Assembly (NCBI GenBank): GCA_017962445.1
Contig: JAGCVI010000030.1
Span: 62,001 to 126,000 of the forward strand
From: Bacteroidales bacterium
Lineage (GTDB): Bacteria > Bacteroidota > Bacteroidia > Bacteroidales > P3
Reading direction: 5' to 3'
DNA: 64,000 nucleotides
The stretch's first letter is position 1. The number at the start of each line of letters is the position of its first letter. A program made the position numbers and the translations under genes. The notes under the pieces are model-generated. The model was given only the letters and a program-made list of their open reading frames with translations, had not been told where the DNA came from and did not search any database. Below, in pieces: positions 8,601 through 18,200 of the stretch.

Positions 8601-11112
8601 AAGTCTCATAATCCCTGGTGAAGTTTACCAGGTTGCCTTCGAGATGACTGACGGCTACGGCTATGGTGTTGCTGTCGACAGCGTTGTTTTCACCGAGATG
8701 AGTGCCAGCTTCTGCTATCCTGTTAGCGACCTCACTGTTGATAGCGTTACCGCTACCAGTGTTTTCCTGAGCTGGAACGATACCCTCAACGGTGGTGCCA
8801 CCTATTCTATCTATGGCTCAGATGGTACGGTTGTTGCCACAGGCGTAACCGCTACCAGCTATGAGGTTACCGGCCTCACCGCTAGCACTTCCTACACATT
8901 CGGTGTTGTTGCTAACTGCTCCTCCACCGACGCTTCCAATGTTGTTACCATCAACGCTACTACCGACTGCGCCGGCGGCAGCTGCCAGATCACTATTGCT
9001 GCCATTGACGGCTATGGCGACGGCTGGGACGACTCCTACATTGCCATAAGCCAGAACGGTGCCACTATTGCCACCTACAACATGGCTAGCCAGGGCGTGT
9101 CTAGTACTCTTATCTATGACACTTTCCAGGTTAGCGTATGCAGTGGCTTGCCCGTAACCTTCAGCTGGACCAGCGGAAGTAACTATGACGATGAGGCTGG
9201 ATTCCAGATCATCGACGGTGGCGGTGCAATTGTCTACACCGTAAGCGACGCCAGCACAATAACTGAAGGTACAGTGTTCTATACAATGACCGAAGCATGC
9301 CCGAGCTGTGCTACTCCCGTTGTCACTGTTGACGCTGCTACCGAGACCAGTATTACCATTATCTGGACCGGTAATGCAGCTAGCTATAATGTCTACAACG
9401 GTACCACCTACGTTGCCAACGTGACCACCAATACCTACACTTTCACAGGACTTAATGCTTCTGCCAGCTACACATTCGGTGTCCAGGCTATCTGCTCGGC
9501 TACCGATAGTTCGTCACTTGTTTCTGTTACAGCTATGACCAGCTGCGCTGACATCAGCAGCCTACCTTATTTCGAAGGCTTTGAGAATGGTCTCGGATGT
9601 TGGAATACTATCAACGGCAGTGCCGACGGTCAGCCTTGGTTTACATACAACTGTGCCAGCCTCGCCGATATCAATCCTCACAGTGGCAACTATGTTGCTT
9701 CCTCGTGGAGTTGGAACGGCAGTGCAATTCACGCTGATGCTTGGCTGATTTCTCCCAGATTCATCCTGCCCACCGTTAATGCTGGTGACAGCATTACCTT
9801 CAGCTGGTGGGAGATTGCCAATTCTAGCTATCCTGATAGTTACAGTGTGGCTATTTCTACAACCACCGATGATACTTCTTCTTTCACCGTTGTCCGTCCT
9901 TCCACAGCAGCTGCTGGTACATGGACTCAGCAAAGCATCGACCTGACCTCCTATGCTGGTCAGAGTGTCTATGTGGCTTTCCACCATGTCGACTATGATG
10001 AAAACTACCTGCTTATTGACGATGTCGAAATGTTCGTTGGATCATACGTGCCTCCTGCACCTGATACTCTTACTGTTGTCTTCCAGGTCGATGATCCTAT
10101 AATGGGTACTACCGTTCCGGCTCCCGGCACCTACCAGTATCTCACGGGTGACACAGTACATTTCGGTTCGCAGCGCAACCCCGGATACCGCTTCCAGCAG
10201 TGGGTGATTACCTACGGGACTGGCACCGATGCTGAATTCGACACCATCGGTTCTGAGTATGCCAATGGCTACTACATTCTTGCCAACGCCCTGATGTCGT
10301 ATGGCAGCGTCACTTTCAAGGCCTTCTTCGAGGCTGGCAATCCTGACAGCATCGAAGTTACCTACGCTGTAAACGATGCCACTATGGGTACCACTAACCC
10401 AGCCCCTGGTGTCCACAGTGTTTATGTTGGTGATGACCTTCTCATAGAGGCTGTTCCAAACACAGGCTATATGCTCAGCGCTTGGGCCTACACATTATAT
10501 ATGAATGGTAATGCAGTTGCAAGCGATACAGTCTTCTCCGGTGACGAAGGCTTCACCAACCCGAAGAGCTACGGCTCTGTGCCACAGAGCTACGTCAATT
10601 ACGGCATCACGTTTACTTTCACTGCTATTTTCGAGGTCGACACAACCACTCCTCCTGTCAACTACTACAACGTGACCGTCAACTACGACGCTAACATGGG
10701 TACAGTTACCGGCATCCCGACTGAAGCAGTCGAGGAAGGCACCAGTGTAACTCTCACCGCTAACGCCAACGATAGTTACGAGTTTGTTGGTTGGGTGGTC
10801 GACAACGATACATTGACAGTCAACCCCTACACCTTCACTGTTAACGCCGATGTTACCATCAATGCCCTCTTCAAGGAAACTGTTGGTATCAACACTGTCA
10901 ACGAACTCAACGTCAACGTCTACAGCGTCGAGAACAATATTATTGTCCGTGGTGCTGCAGGTTACGATGTCTATGTCTTCGACATTAACGGCCGTGCAAT
11001 GGCCAAGACACTCAATGCTGGTGAAACGGCTGAATTCCGTATGCCCGCTACCGGTGTCTACATTGTCAGGATTGGCGACGTGATGACCAAGCGCGTCGTC
11101 GTGGTTCGCTAA
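5653..11112 (+). CDS. Giant secreted multi-domain adhesin-like protein (Fn3, jelly-roll, InlB-like repeats, sorting tail)
   Basis: A 1819-residue protein with a signal peptide ending near residue 22 (PFVSQAQ). Jelly-roll modules of the cleaved-adhesin/MAM kind alternate with five fibronectin type III domains, which begin near residues 211, 505, 778, 1019 and 1216. Jelly-roll modules start with phrases such as LPFSENF, MPWSENF, LPYTETF and LPYFEGF. Near residue 1115 there is an acidic DGYGDGWDD loop that could bind calcium. Residues 1470-1745 hold three InlB B-like or bacterial-repeat units (MGTTVPAPG, MGTTNPAPG, MGTVTG). The tail (about 1745-1819) reads VYVFDINGRAMAK, then GVYIVRIG and a basic end. 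It lacks the usual YPNP motif, as in a T9SS sorting-domain variant. The likely role is surface adhesion or matrix building. No enzyme motif is seen. Confidence 0.85.
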   Translation: MKKFLRTMMLAALMLPFVSQAQVTTFPYSCDFEDATEAAAWTFDNGTLTNQWVLGTAANNTTTGSYGIYISNDAGANAAYTVSSSAVAYAYREFYLTPGEYTVSFDWQCNGESTWDYLLAALVESSVTLTAGTALPTGVSYTSMTASGWTNLGPTSPNLKMNLSTSWNTQTATFTVTTAGTYRIVFVWRNDSSGGTAPGACVDNVVVTQNSCPMPSGLLSNNITTTSVDLTWTELGSASSWLIYVDGEYAATANSTSYSLTGLNGNTVYTISVRSLCGVGDTSNAVTGTFRTACPATTTLPFSENFSGYTGLQSTPYYGPAVTPSCWDYYSNGTNTAETSGSSSYYGGVAQYNGTTSYASMEANNPYLIMPIYVVGSAVTSSTYIGYGEARGNTKIAILPAFAENLNTLQISFDYKMSSAYSATGAATTLELGYVTGADIEFTSMQLWNSVSTTQHIVDLNLSTLAASAPAGARLAFKFSGVHNGTSTSSYSTVYCGIDNVVVETLPSCARVTNLTTGSITSSSVELTWVDAFNTGATYTVYDMSDTSLVATGINALTYTVTGLNPNTQYSFGVIANCSATDLSNYTTISATTACASETMPWSENFDDWTAKSPCWSFLSGQYNGGAGTPTTSTSAWTLNTTYGSYITISGKALTMNLYSSNKYWAVTPLIEITGDALLTLDVAASAWSAAAPNYDDNDTLAIAISTDGGTTFSTLQVLAQNELNALTGTYTTLFIPVTGYTGSNVRFAIYGGSTSGTSPYDNRIAIDNITVTASTGDICYAPTNLTVSNITETGATLSWVGTASSYNVYTITDTDTTLYQNVTDTSIVFTGLTAMTNYTYGVRAVCSSDESQMVVISFSTACSALTLPYTETFEATSAALGCWSVEGPGSWAIGTGDYSATTGAFEGATNAKITHGSTGNTTKLISPVLDGVVNGMTLDFAHIQRSWSGDQDELRVYYRVDADSAWQQVAEYTNEVSAWTVESLIIPGEVYQVAFEMTDGYGYGVAVDSVVFTEMSASFCYPVSDLTVDSVTATSVFLSWNDTLNGGATYSIYGSDGTVVATGVTATSYEVTGLTASTSYTFGVVANCSSTDASNVVTINATTDCAGGSCQITIAAIDGYGDGWDDSYIAISQNGATIATYNMASQGVSSTLIYDTFQVSVCSGLPVTFSWTSGSNYDDEAGFQIIDGGGAIVYTVSDASTITEGTVFYTMTEACPSCATPVVTVDAATETSITIIWTGNAASYNVYNGTTYVANVTTNTYTFTGLNASASYTFGVQAICSATDSSSLVSVTAMTSCADISSLPYFEGFENGLGCWNTINGSADGQPWFTYNCASLADINPHSGNYVASSWSWNGSAIHADAWLISPRFILPTVNAGDSITFSWWEIANSSYPDSYSVAISTTTDDTSSFTVVRPSTAAAGTWTQQSIDLTSYAGQSVYVAFHHVDYDENYLLIDDVEMFVGSYVPPAPDTLTVVFQVDDPIMGTTVPAPGTYQYLTGDTVHFGSQRNPGYRFQQWVITYGTGTDAEFDTIGSEYANGYYILANALMSYGSVTFKAFFEAGNPDSIEVTYAVNDATMGTTNPAPGVHSVYVGDDLLIEAVPNTGYMLSAWAYTLYMNGNAVASDTVFSGDEGFTNPKSYGSVPQSYVNYGITFTFTAIFEVDTTTPPVNYYNVTVNYDANMGTVTGIPTEAVEEGTSVTLTANANDSYEFVGWVVDNDTLTVNPYTFTVNADVTINALFKETVGINTVNELNVNVYSVENNIIVRGAAGYDVYVFDINGRAMAKTLNAGETAEFRMPATGVYIVRIGDVMTKRVVVVR

Positions 11113-11146
11113 CGGTTCCGTTAGTCGACAGACTTAAATCCAAAGC

Positions 11147-11181
11147 GAGGGGTTTCCATCACGGAAGCCCCTCACTTTTTT
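11147..11181 (+). terminator. Terminator after the giant adhesin gene
   Basis: An 11-bp stem, GAGGGGTTTCC (11147-11157) with GGAAGCCCCTC (11163-11173), contains one G-T pair and is followed by TTTTTT at 11176-11181. A smaller palindrome, AACGGTTCCGTT, overlaps the stop codon at 11111-11122. Confidence 0.85.
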
Positions 11182-11209
11182 AGCTCTTTTTTATGAAAAC
11201 AAGTTTTAT

Positions 11210-11240
11210 TTTGCCACATTCATCATTTTTTGTATTTTTG
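11210..11240 (+). promoter_or_regulatory. Promoter of the MFS transporter gene
   Basis: TTTG (11210-11213), exactly 19 bases, then TATTTTTG (11233-11240) is a textbook Bacteroidota promoter. It decides the start codon below: a TTG upstream at 11230 would lie inside the promoter, so the ATG at 11266 is used. Confidence 0.75.
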
Positions 11241-11265
11241 CAAAAAATTATCTAAAACATATTTT

Positions 11266-12900
11266 ATGACACAAACTGGTATTAAAACTTTGAGAGACAG
11301 CGCAGGAATGCGTTGGACTGCTCTGCTGTTGCTGGCTTTGGCCATGTTCTGCAGCTATGTTTTCATGGACATTTTGTCTCCTATCAAGGACCTGATGCAG
11401 GATACCCGTGGATGGGATAGCGGTTCGTTTGGCAGAATGCAGGGTGCTGAGGTGTTCCTCAACGTCTATGTCTTCTTCCTGATTTTTGCGGGTATCATCC
11501 TCGACAAGATGGGTGTGCGTTTCACTGCAGTGCTTTCCGGTGCTGTGATGTTGGTGGGTGGTATTATCAAGTTCTATGCCGTCAGCGACAATTTCATTGG
11601 CACAGGTCTTGAGGCATGGTTCAACTCGCATCTCAACTGGAAGGTTGACATCTATATTATTAAGGATATTCTGCCGTTTGCCGACGGAATGCCCGCTTCG
11701 GCCAAGCTGGCTGCTTGCGGATTCATGATTTTCGGCTGCGGCTGCGAAATGGCTGGTATTACGGTGAGCCGCGGTATCGTGAAGTGGTTCAAGGGCCGTG
11801 AGACAGCTCTGGCAATGGGTTCTGAAATGGCTCTTGCACGTCTTGGTGTCGCCACCTGTATGATTTTCTCACCCTTCTTCGCCAAGCTCGGCGGCGAGGT
11901 TCATGTCTCCAATGCTGTGAAATTTGGCGTGGTACTGCTCTGCATCGCCTTGATAATGTTTATCATTTATTTCTTTATGGACAAGAAACTCGACGGTCAG
12001 ACTGGCGAGGCCGAGGAAAAGGACGATCCGTTCAAATTCAGTGACCTTGGCAAGATCTTTACCAGCCTCGGTTTCTGGCTTGTGGCTCTGCTTTGCGTGC
12101 TTTACTACAGCGCCATCTTCCCGTTCCAGAAATATGCCGTCAACATGCTGCAGTGCAACCTGTCATTGACAGAGGCTGACCCCAACACTTTCTGGGGTGG
12201 CAGCTCTGTGACGGTTGTGCAGTACATAATTATGCTTGTAGTTGCTGCAGCTTCGTTTAGCAGCAATTTTGTCAAGAATAATAAGAATCTTAAATATGGA
12301 CTTATGGGTCTTGCTGTTGTTGCCTTGGTGGTATACTGCTACATGGGCTATATGCGCGGCACTGCTGAGACTATCTTCGCCGTGTTCCCGCTGTTGGCTG
12401 TGGCAATCACCCCAATTCTTGGCAACTACGTCGACCATAAGGGTAAGGCCGCTACCATGCTAATGCTTGGTTCTATCCTCTTGGTGGCCTGCCACCTCAC
12501 CTTCGCTTTCATCCTGCCGATGTTCAAGGGTAGTGCAGTAGGTGGTGCTGTTGTGGCTTATGTTACCATCCTCGTCCTTGGCGCTTCCTTCTCGCTGGTG
12601 CCTGCCGCTCTGTGGCCTTCGGTACCCAAGCTGGTTGAGGAAAAAATCATCGGTTCGGCTTATGCCGCCATTTTCTGGATTCAGAACATTGGTCTCGGTC
12701 TCTTCCCAGCTCTGATTGGTTCTGTGCTCAACGCCACGAACAAGGAAGGCACCGCCGCCCATGAGCTCGACTACACATGGGCTCTGGTGATGCTGGCCGC
12801 ACTCGGTATAGCTGCTCTCCTTATCTCGGTTTACCTCAAGGCTGTCGACAAGAAGAAAGGTTATGGTCTTGAAGAGCCGAATATCAAGGCTGAGAAATAA
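11266..12900 (+). CDS. Major facilitator superfamily transporter
   Basis: A 544-residue integral membrane protein with about twelve hydrophobic segments and a charged central loop near residue 240-255 (GEAEEKDDPFKF), as in 6+6 MFS carriers. Conserved-looking patches include GRETALAMGSEMALARLG in the first half and SLVPAALWPSVPKLVEEK in the second, reminiscent of oxalate/formate-antiporter-like and nitrate-family MFS members. The substrate cannot be deduced from sequence. The start MTQTGIKTLRDSAG is chosen because an in-frame upstream TTG overlaps the promoter. The gene stands alone, with its own promoter and a strong terminator. Confidence 0.88.
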   Translation: MTQTGIKTLRDSAGMRWTALLLLALAMFCSYVFMDILSPIKDLMQDTRGWDSGSFGRMQGAEVFLNVYVFFLIFAGIILDKMGVRFTAVLSGAVMLVGGIIKFYAVSDNFIGTGLEAWFNSHLNWKVDIYIIKDILPFADGMPASAKLAACGFMIFGCGCEMAGITVSRGIVKWFKGRETALAMGSEMALARLGVATCMIFSPFFAKLGGEVHVSNAVKFGVVLLCIALIMFIIYFFMDKKLDGQTGEAEEKDDPFKFSDLGKIFTSLGFWLVALLCVLYYSAIFPFQKYAVNMLQCNLSLTEADPNTFWGGSSVTVVQYIIMLVVAAASFSSNFVKNNKNLKYGLMGLAVVALVVYCYMGYMRGTAETIFAVFPLLAVAITPILGNYVDHKGKAATMLMLGSILLVACHLTFAFILPMFKGSAVGGAVVAYVTILVLGASFSLVPAALWPSVPKLVEEKIIGSAYAAIFWIQNIGLGLFPALIGSVLNATNKEGTAAHELDYTWALVMLAALGIAALLISVYLKAVDKKKGYGLEEPNIKAEK

Positions 12901-12923
12901 CATGCCTTAAAGTGTGATATAAT

Positions 12924-12955
12924 AAAAGCAGGGATTCCGATGAATCCCTGCTTTT
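12924..12955. terminator. Bidirectional terminator between MFS and DUF2461 genes
   Basis: A perfect 14-bp stem, AAAAGCAGGGATTC (12924-12937) with GAATCCCTGCTTTT (12942-12955), encloses a 4-base loop. It sits between convergent genes and has A- and T-rich edges on both sides, so it can serve either strand. Confidence 0.9.
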
Positions 12956-12987
12956 ATTTCTATATCCGGTATTCAGTTTGACGGTCT

Positions 12988-13668
12988 TCAGCTTGTGGCC
13001 CGTTGTATGAACCGGTTCAGCGGCACGGATGCTTTGAAGACTTTCATGACGTAGTCCTTGAAGCTGTCACCGAGGACGATGTCGTTCGGCACCTCGTGCA
13101 TGGTGCAGTAGTCGCAGTATTTCAGCAGGCCAGCATGCTCCCAGTCGTTGGGGTAGCCTTTGGGTGCGCGGGTTAGCACCTTGGTGGTGAAGAAGGTGTT
13201 GCCGAAGTATTTTTTGTAGTTCTTGTCATTCATGATGGACAGGAAATCGTCGGTGTTGTAGAAGATTTCCTGACGTATGGCTGCCAGCTTTTCCTTGTCG
13301 GGCATGAAAATGCCGCCACCAAGGCTGCAGTTTCCGTGCAATCCGTAGTCTTCTTGTCCAATCTGCAGGTAATAGCCTGGCTCGCCGCTCCGTTTCACAC
13401 CATTGCTGCTAAGGAAGAAGGCAATATGTGTCTTGTAAGGGCGTTTGTCAGGTGTGAATCGCAGGTCGCGGTTTATGCGGTATAGACAACGTTTTGGGTC
13501 GGGGTGGCCGATTGTGGGGTCGAGAGGTGAGAGTTCTTCGATGATTTGAGCTGTGAATTCGACGAACTCCTCGCGGATAGCCTCGTAGCGGCTTTTATTG
13601 TCTAAAAACCATTCCCTATGGTTGTTGATTGCCAGCTCTTCAAAGAAAGTGAATACGTCAGGACTCAT
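12988..13668 (-). CDS. DUF2461 (TIGR02453) family protein
   Basis: A 226-residue cytoplasmic protein. The N-terminal phrase TFFEELAINNHREWFLDNKSRYE and the later FTPDKRPYKTHIAFFLS and PGYYLQIG segments are characteristic of the DUF2461/TIGR02453 family, whose biochemical role is unknown. The start MSPDVFTFF at 13668 is chosen because the family begins at this point. A longer open frame upstream overlaps the aldo-keto reductase and has no family support. It overlaps the end of the aldo-keto reductase gene by 11 bases (start ATGAGTCCTGA shares its TGA), so the two are probably translationally coupled. Confidence 0.88.
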   Translation of the reverse strand: MSPDVFTFFEELAINNHREWFLDNKSRYEAIREEFVEFTAQIIEELSPLDPTIGHPDPKRCLYRINRDLRFTPDKRPYKTHIAFFLSSNGVKRSGEPGYYLQIGQEDYGLHGNCSLGGGIFMPDKEKLAAIRQEIFYNTDDFLSIMNDKNYKKYFGNTFFTTKVLTRAPKGYPNDWEHAGLLKYCDYCTMHEVPNDIVLGDSFKDYVMKVFKASVPLNRFIQRATS

Positions 13669-14698
13669 GGTTGAAATATTTTTCCTTGTTTGCCCAGTGC
13701 TCGTTCCAATCCTCGAGGTTGCGGCGCAATAGGTTGGGGATGTCCAAACCGTAGGGACAGCGATCTTTGCAGAGTCCGCAGTCCACGCAGTCCTCGATTT
13801 GGTGCATTTTCTTGTTGAACTCCTCGGTGAGGTAAACAGAGTAGGGGGCGCGGCGCAGGAAGAGATACATGCGGTTGCAACTTTCAATCTCGATGCCCAC
13901 GGTGCAAGGCTGGCAGTAACCGCATCCGCGGCAGAAGTCGCCGGTTAGTTCCTTGCGGTCGTGCTCTATACGTTGCCGCATCTCGTCGTCAAGGACTGGT
14001 GGGTTGTCTTGGAATGATATGAACTCGTCAAGCTCGCTCTCTCTCTGGATACCCCAGATTGGCTCCACGCCTGGAAACTGGGCAAGATAGGCATAGGCTG
14101 TTGCGGCATGGCTTATCAGTCCGCCGCTGAGTGCCTTCATGGCTATGAAACCTATATTCTTTTCAGCACATTGGTTTACTAGATTGAGCTCTTTGTCGGA
14201 AGCAAGATATGAGAAAGGAAACTGAAGGGTTTCGTACATGTCGCTGTCAATGGCCTGCTGAGCCACGGCGAGGCGGTGGTTTGTGATGCCGATATGGCGT
14301 ACCTTGCCTTGTTTTTGGGCTTCAAGCATGGCTTCGTATAGCCCAGTGCCGTCATTGGGGAGAGGGCAGAAGGCAGGGTTGTGGAACTGGTATAGGTCCA
14401 CGTAGTCGGTCTGCAGCAGACGAAGTGATGTTTCAAGGTCTTTCCAAAAATTATCGACGGTTGTCGCACCAGTTTTGGTACTGATAATCACCTTGTCACG
14501 TCTGTCATACAAAGCCTTTCCAAGTTTTTCCTCGCTGTCGGTGTAGAACCGGGCAGTGTCGAAATAATACATCCCATGGTCAAAGGCTTTGTGTATCAGT
14601 TTGATGGTGTCATCCATCGAGATGCGTTGGATGGGCAGGGCACCAAAACCGTTTTTGGGAACAACGAGTCCCGATCTGCCTAATGTAACAGTTGTCAT
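13658..14698 (-). CDS. Aldo-keto reductase with C-terminal 4Fe-4S ferredoxin domain
   Basis: A 346-residue fusion. Residues 1-250 form an aldo-keto reductase barrel with the tetrad D47, Y52, K75 and H106 in place (FDTARFYTDSE, STKTGA, LYQFHNP). Residues about 270-335 carry cysteine clusters CRGCGYCQPC and CVDCGLCKDRCP, the second being a standard 4Fe-4S motif. Family knowledge: these AKR-ferredoxin fusions are common in anaerobes and are presumed to link NAD(P)H- or ferredoxin-dependent reduction to carbonyl substrates. The natural substrate is unknown. It is the middle gene of a three-gene operon, overlapping the lipoprotein gene by 4 bases and the DUF2461 gene by 11. Confidence 0.92.
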   Translation of the reverse strand: MTTVTLGRSGLVVPKNGFGALPIQRISMDDTIKLIHKAFDHGMYYFDTARFYTDSEEKLGKALYDRRDKVIISTKTGATTVDNFWKDLETSLRLLQTDYVDLYQFHNPAFCPLPNDGTGLYEAMLEAQKQGKVRHIGITNHRLAVAQQAIDSDMYETLQFPFSYLASDKELNLVNQCAEKNIGFIAMKALSGGLISHAATAYAYLAQFPGVEPIWGIQRESELDEFISFQDNPPVLDDEMRQRIEHDRKELTGDFCRGCGYCQPCTVGIEIESCNRMYLFLRRAPYSVYLTEEFNKKMHQIEDCVDCGLCKDRCPYGLDIPNLLRRNLEDWNEHWANKEKYFNHES

Positions 14699-15009
14699 AA
14701 CGAGTCGCTTGATGGTGTTGGTTCGCTATTTGTGACGATAGGTTTTGGCTCGTCCTTGGCCATTGCAGCTGTGCATTTCAGCATTGCAGCTTCAACGGCT
14801 TCAAGGTAAAGACTGTCGTTCTTGTATTCGGCATATTTCTCGGCTATGCCGTTGATGCAGTCCACTCGGCTTGCCGAGTCGCTGTTCGAATAGCATTCGC
14901 ATTGAGCCTTGCCCGCTTCCTGCCCTAAGGCGTGGGTGTCGGCATGTTTGCACGAGGCTACTGCAGTGGCCATAAGGGCTATGCATGCAGCGGTAAAGAG
15001 TTTATTCAT
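14695..15009 (-). CDS. Small cysteine-containing lipoprotein, unknown function
   Basis: A 104-residue protein. Residues 1-20 form a signal sequence with lipobox AVASC, so it is a predicted lipoprotein. The mature part has five further cysteines or fewer and is rich in Ala, Glu and Ser, with a short helical centre (YLEAVEAAMLKCTAAMAK). I do not recognise a family. The start MNKLFTAACIALM is chosen because it gives the signal peptide; the frame stays open upstream without one. It is the first gene of the operon with the aldo-keto reductase (4-base overlap, ATGA) and is preceded by a candidate -7 box. Confidence 0.75.
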   Translation of the reverse strand: MNKLFTAACIALMATAVASCKHADTHALGQEAGKAQCECYSNSDSASRVDCINGIAEKYAEYKNDSLYLEAVEAAMLKCTAAMAKDEPKPIVTNSEPTPSSDSL

Positions 15010-15048
15010 AGGTATATAATTAAACATAAGAGATGTAAAATGATATAG

Positions 15049-15056
15049 CAAAAGTA
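15049..15056 (-). promoter_or_regulatory. Candidate -7 box for the lipoprotein-AKR operon
   Basis: TACTTTTG on the reverse strand matches TAnnTTTG and lies 40 bases ahead of the lipoprotein start. No -33 box is seen at the standard distance. Confidence 0.45.
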
Positions 15057-15119
15057 CTAAAAAAATCACAAATGACAAGGGTGGTATTTTTTTATATAGG
15101 ATATTCTTATTTTTTTGTG

Positions 15120-15127
15120 TATTTTTG
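15120..15127 (+). promoter_or_regulatory. Candidate -7 box for secA
   Basis: TATTTTTG matches TAnnTTTG and is 75 bases ahead of the chosen secA ATG. The -33 region is not clear. Confidence 0.45.
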
Positions 15128-15202
15128 TTCACCGTTGCATTGTGCCTATAATGGTGCAATGTATTGATTATTAGTGTAAAAATAAAAGATAAACAGATAA
15201 AA

Positions 15203-18200
15203 ATGTCGAGTTTTTTTTCAAAACTGTTTGAAAACAAGTCGCAGCGCGACCTTAAAGAGGTGATGCCGTATGTTGACGCGGCTCTGGAAATCTACCCCAC
15301 TATAGAGAAATTGAGCAATGACGAATTGCGTGCTAAAACGTTGGAATTCAAGGAACGCATTCGTAAAGAAATAGAACATGAAGAGTCAGAACTTGCCTCG
15401 TTGCATAAACGTATTGAGGAAGAGTACGATATGGATGTCGCTGAGAAGGAACAGATATACAAACGTATAGATGAGATTGACAAGATTTCGTACGAGAAAA
15501 CGCAGGCTGTTCTGAACGACATACTACCTGAGGCTTTCGCTGTTGTCAAGGAGACGGCACGCCGTTTCGCCGAGAACGAGGAAGTTGTTGTCACCGCCAC
15601 GGATCACGACCGCGACCTGAGTGCCACGAGAGACAATGTGAACATTGACGATGCCGGAAAGGCACACTACAAGAACAGCTGGATGGCTGGCGGAAACATG
15701 ATTACATGGGACATGGTGCACTACAATGTCCAGCTGATTGGTGGTGTTGTGTTGCATAGCGGCAAAATCGCTGAGATGGCTACTGGTGAAGGTAAGACTC
15801 TTGTGGCTACCCTGCCGGTCTATCTGAATGCACTTCCTGGAAAGGGCGTCCATGTCGTTACGGTGAACGACTATCTGGCTAAGCGCGACTCGGAATGGAT
15901 GGGTATGCTGTTTGAGTTCCACGGTCTGACGGTTGATTGCATAGACAAACATGAGCCTCACAGCGACGAGCGCAAGGCTGCCTACAATGCCGATATCACC
16001 TACGGCACAAACAATGAGTTCGGTTTCGACTACCTGCGCGACAACATGAGCCGCAACCCCGGCGAGTTGGTTCAGCGTGGTCACAACTATGCCATTGTCG
16101 ACGAGGTCGACTCGGTCCTCATCGACGATGCCCGTACACCTCTTATTATCTCCGGTCCCACAGCCAAGGGCGACGACCAAGAATTCGACCGTTTCAAACC
16201 GGTCATCGAGAGACTTTACAATACGCAGAGAATGCTTGTGACCTCTATTCTTGCTGACGCAAAGAAGGAACTGTCGAACAACTTGGACCAGAAGGCTGAC
16301 CAGCCTGGTCCAATGGCACTGCTGAGAGCCTACCGCGGCTTGCCGAAGAACAAGGCATTGATAAAATTCCTGAGCGAGACCGGCGTGAAGGCTCTGCTGC
16401 AGAAAACAGAGAACTTCTACATGCAGGAGCAAAACAAGTATATGCATATCATCGACGATGAGCTTTATTTTGTTGTCGACGAGAAGCAACGCACCTGTGA
16501 ACTGACTGACAAGGGTATGGACTGGCTGGCTCAGATTGGTGAGGATCCGCGTTTCTACCAGTTGCCTGACGTGGGAGCCCAGATCGCAGAGCTGGAGCAC
16601 GAGGATCTGAAACCTGAGGAAAAGGCTGCAAAGAAAGAGGAAATCTACAACAACTACGCCATACAGAGCGACCGCGTCCACACCGTCGACCAGCTTCTCA
16701 AGGCCTACACCCTGTTTGAAAAGGATGTCGACTACGTGCTGACCGAGGACAGACAGGTGAAAATCGTCGACGAGCAGACTGGCCGTATTATGGAAGGCCG
16801 TCGTTGGAGCGACGGTCTGCATCAGGCAGTGGAGGCCAAGGAGAACGCCAAAGTCGAGGCCGCTACACAGACTTATGCTACAATTACGCTGCAGAACTAT
16901 TTCCGTATGTATAAGAAACTCGCTGGTATGACTGGTACCGCTGAGACCGAGGCCGGTGAGTTCTGGAATATCTATAAACTTGATGTCGTCGTTATCCCGA
17001 CCAACCGTCCGATTGCACGTGTGGATATGAACGACATGATTTACAAAACCAAGCGTGAGAAATTCAAAGCTGTCATTGATGAAATAGAACGCATGCGCAA
17101 GGAAGGCCGCCCTGTGCTTGTTGGTACAACGAGTGTCGAGACTTCGGAACTTCTTAGCAAGATGTTGAAGATGAAAGGTATTGCCCACAACGTCTTGAAT
17201 GCCAAGTTGCACAAGAAGGAAGCTGACATAGTGGCGGAGGCTGGTGAGCCTGGCCGTGTGACTATTGCCACCAACATGGCTGGCCGTGGTACGGATATCA
17301 AGTTGAAGGGCGACGTTAAGGAACGCGGCGGTCTTGCCATCATCGGTACGGAGCGTCACGAGAGCCGCCGTGTGGACCGTCAGCTGCGAGGCCGTTCTGG
17401 TCGTCAGGGAGATCCGGGTAGTTCATTGTTCTTCGTGTCGCTCGAGGACGACCTGATGCGTATTTTCGGTTCTGAGCGTATTGCCTCGATAATGGACCGC
17501 ATGGGCCTGCAGGAGGGTGAGGTAATCCAGCATTCAATGATTACCAAGCAGATTGAACGTGCCCAGAAGAAAGTTGAGGAGAATAACTTTGGTATGCGTA
17601 AACGCTTGCTGGAGTATGACGACGTCATGAACAACCAGCGTACCGTCATATACAACAAGAGACGCAATGCCCTGTATGGCGACAGGCTTTCAATCGACAT
17701 CTCGAATATGTTCTACGACACCTGTGAATTGATATACAACGACGCACAGGACGCCAAGGACTATGAGAATTTCAAGATGGAGATGATTCGCGTCTTCGCC
17801 ATCGAGGTTCCGTTTAGCGAACGCGACTTCTATAACATGCGTTCGTCGGAATTCGTCGAGAAACTGTACGAATTGACGTTCAATGCATACAAGGAACGTA
17901 TGCAGCGTCTTGCCGAAACGGCATTCCCATTCATCAAGAACATCCACGACAACACTCGCTACGAGAATGTCGTCTTCCCGATAACTGATGGTGTGAAGAC
18001 GATGAATGTCGTTTGCCCGGTCAAGAAGTCATACGAGAACGGCGGCCGCGAGGTTCAGCTCTCGATTGAGAAAAACATCACGTTGGCTATCATTGACGAC
18101 ATGTGGAAGGAACATCTGCGCGAACTCGACGACTTGAAGACATCGGTCCAGAATGCATCGTACGAGCAGAAAGATCCTCTCTTGATTTACAAGTTTGAAT

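Noticed and set aside
15524-17359. Long open frame antisense to secA (about 611 codons)
   Set aside because: A by-product of codon bias in secA; low-complexity hydrophobic translation with no family motif or start signals.
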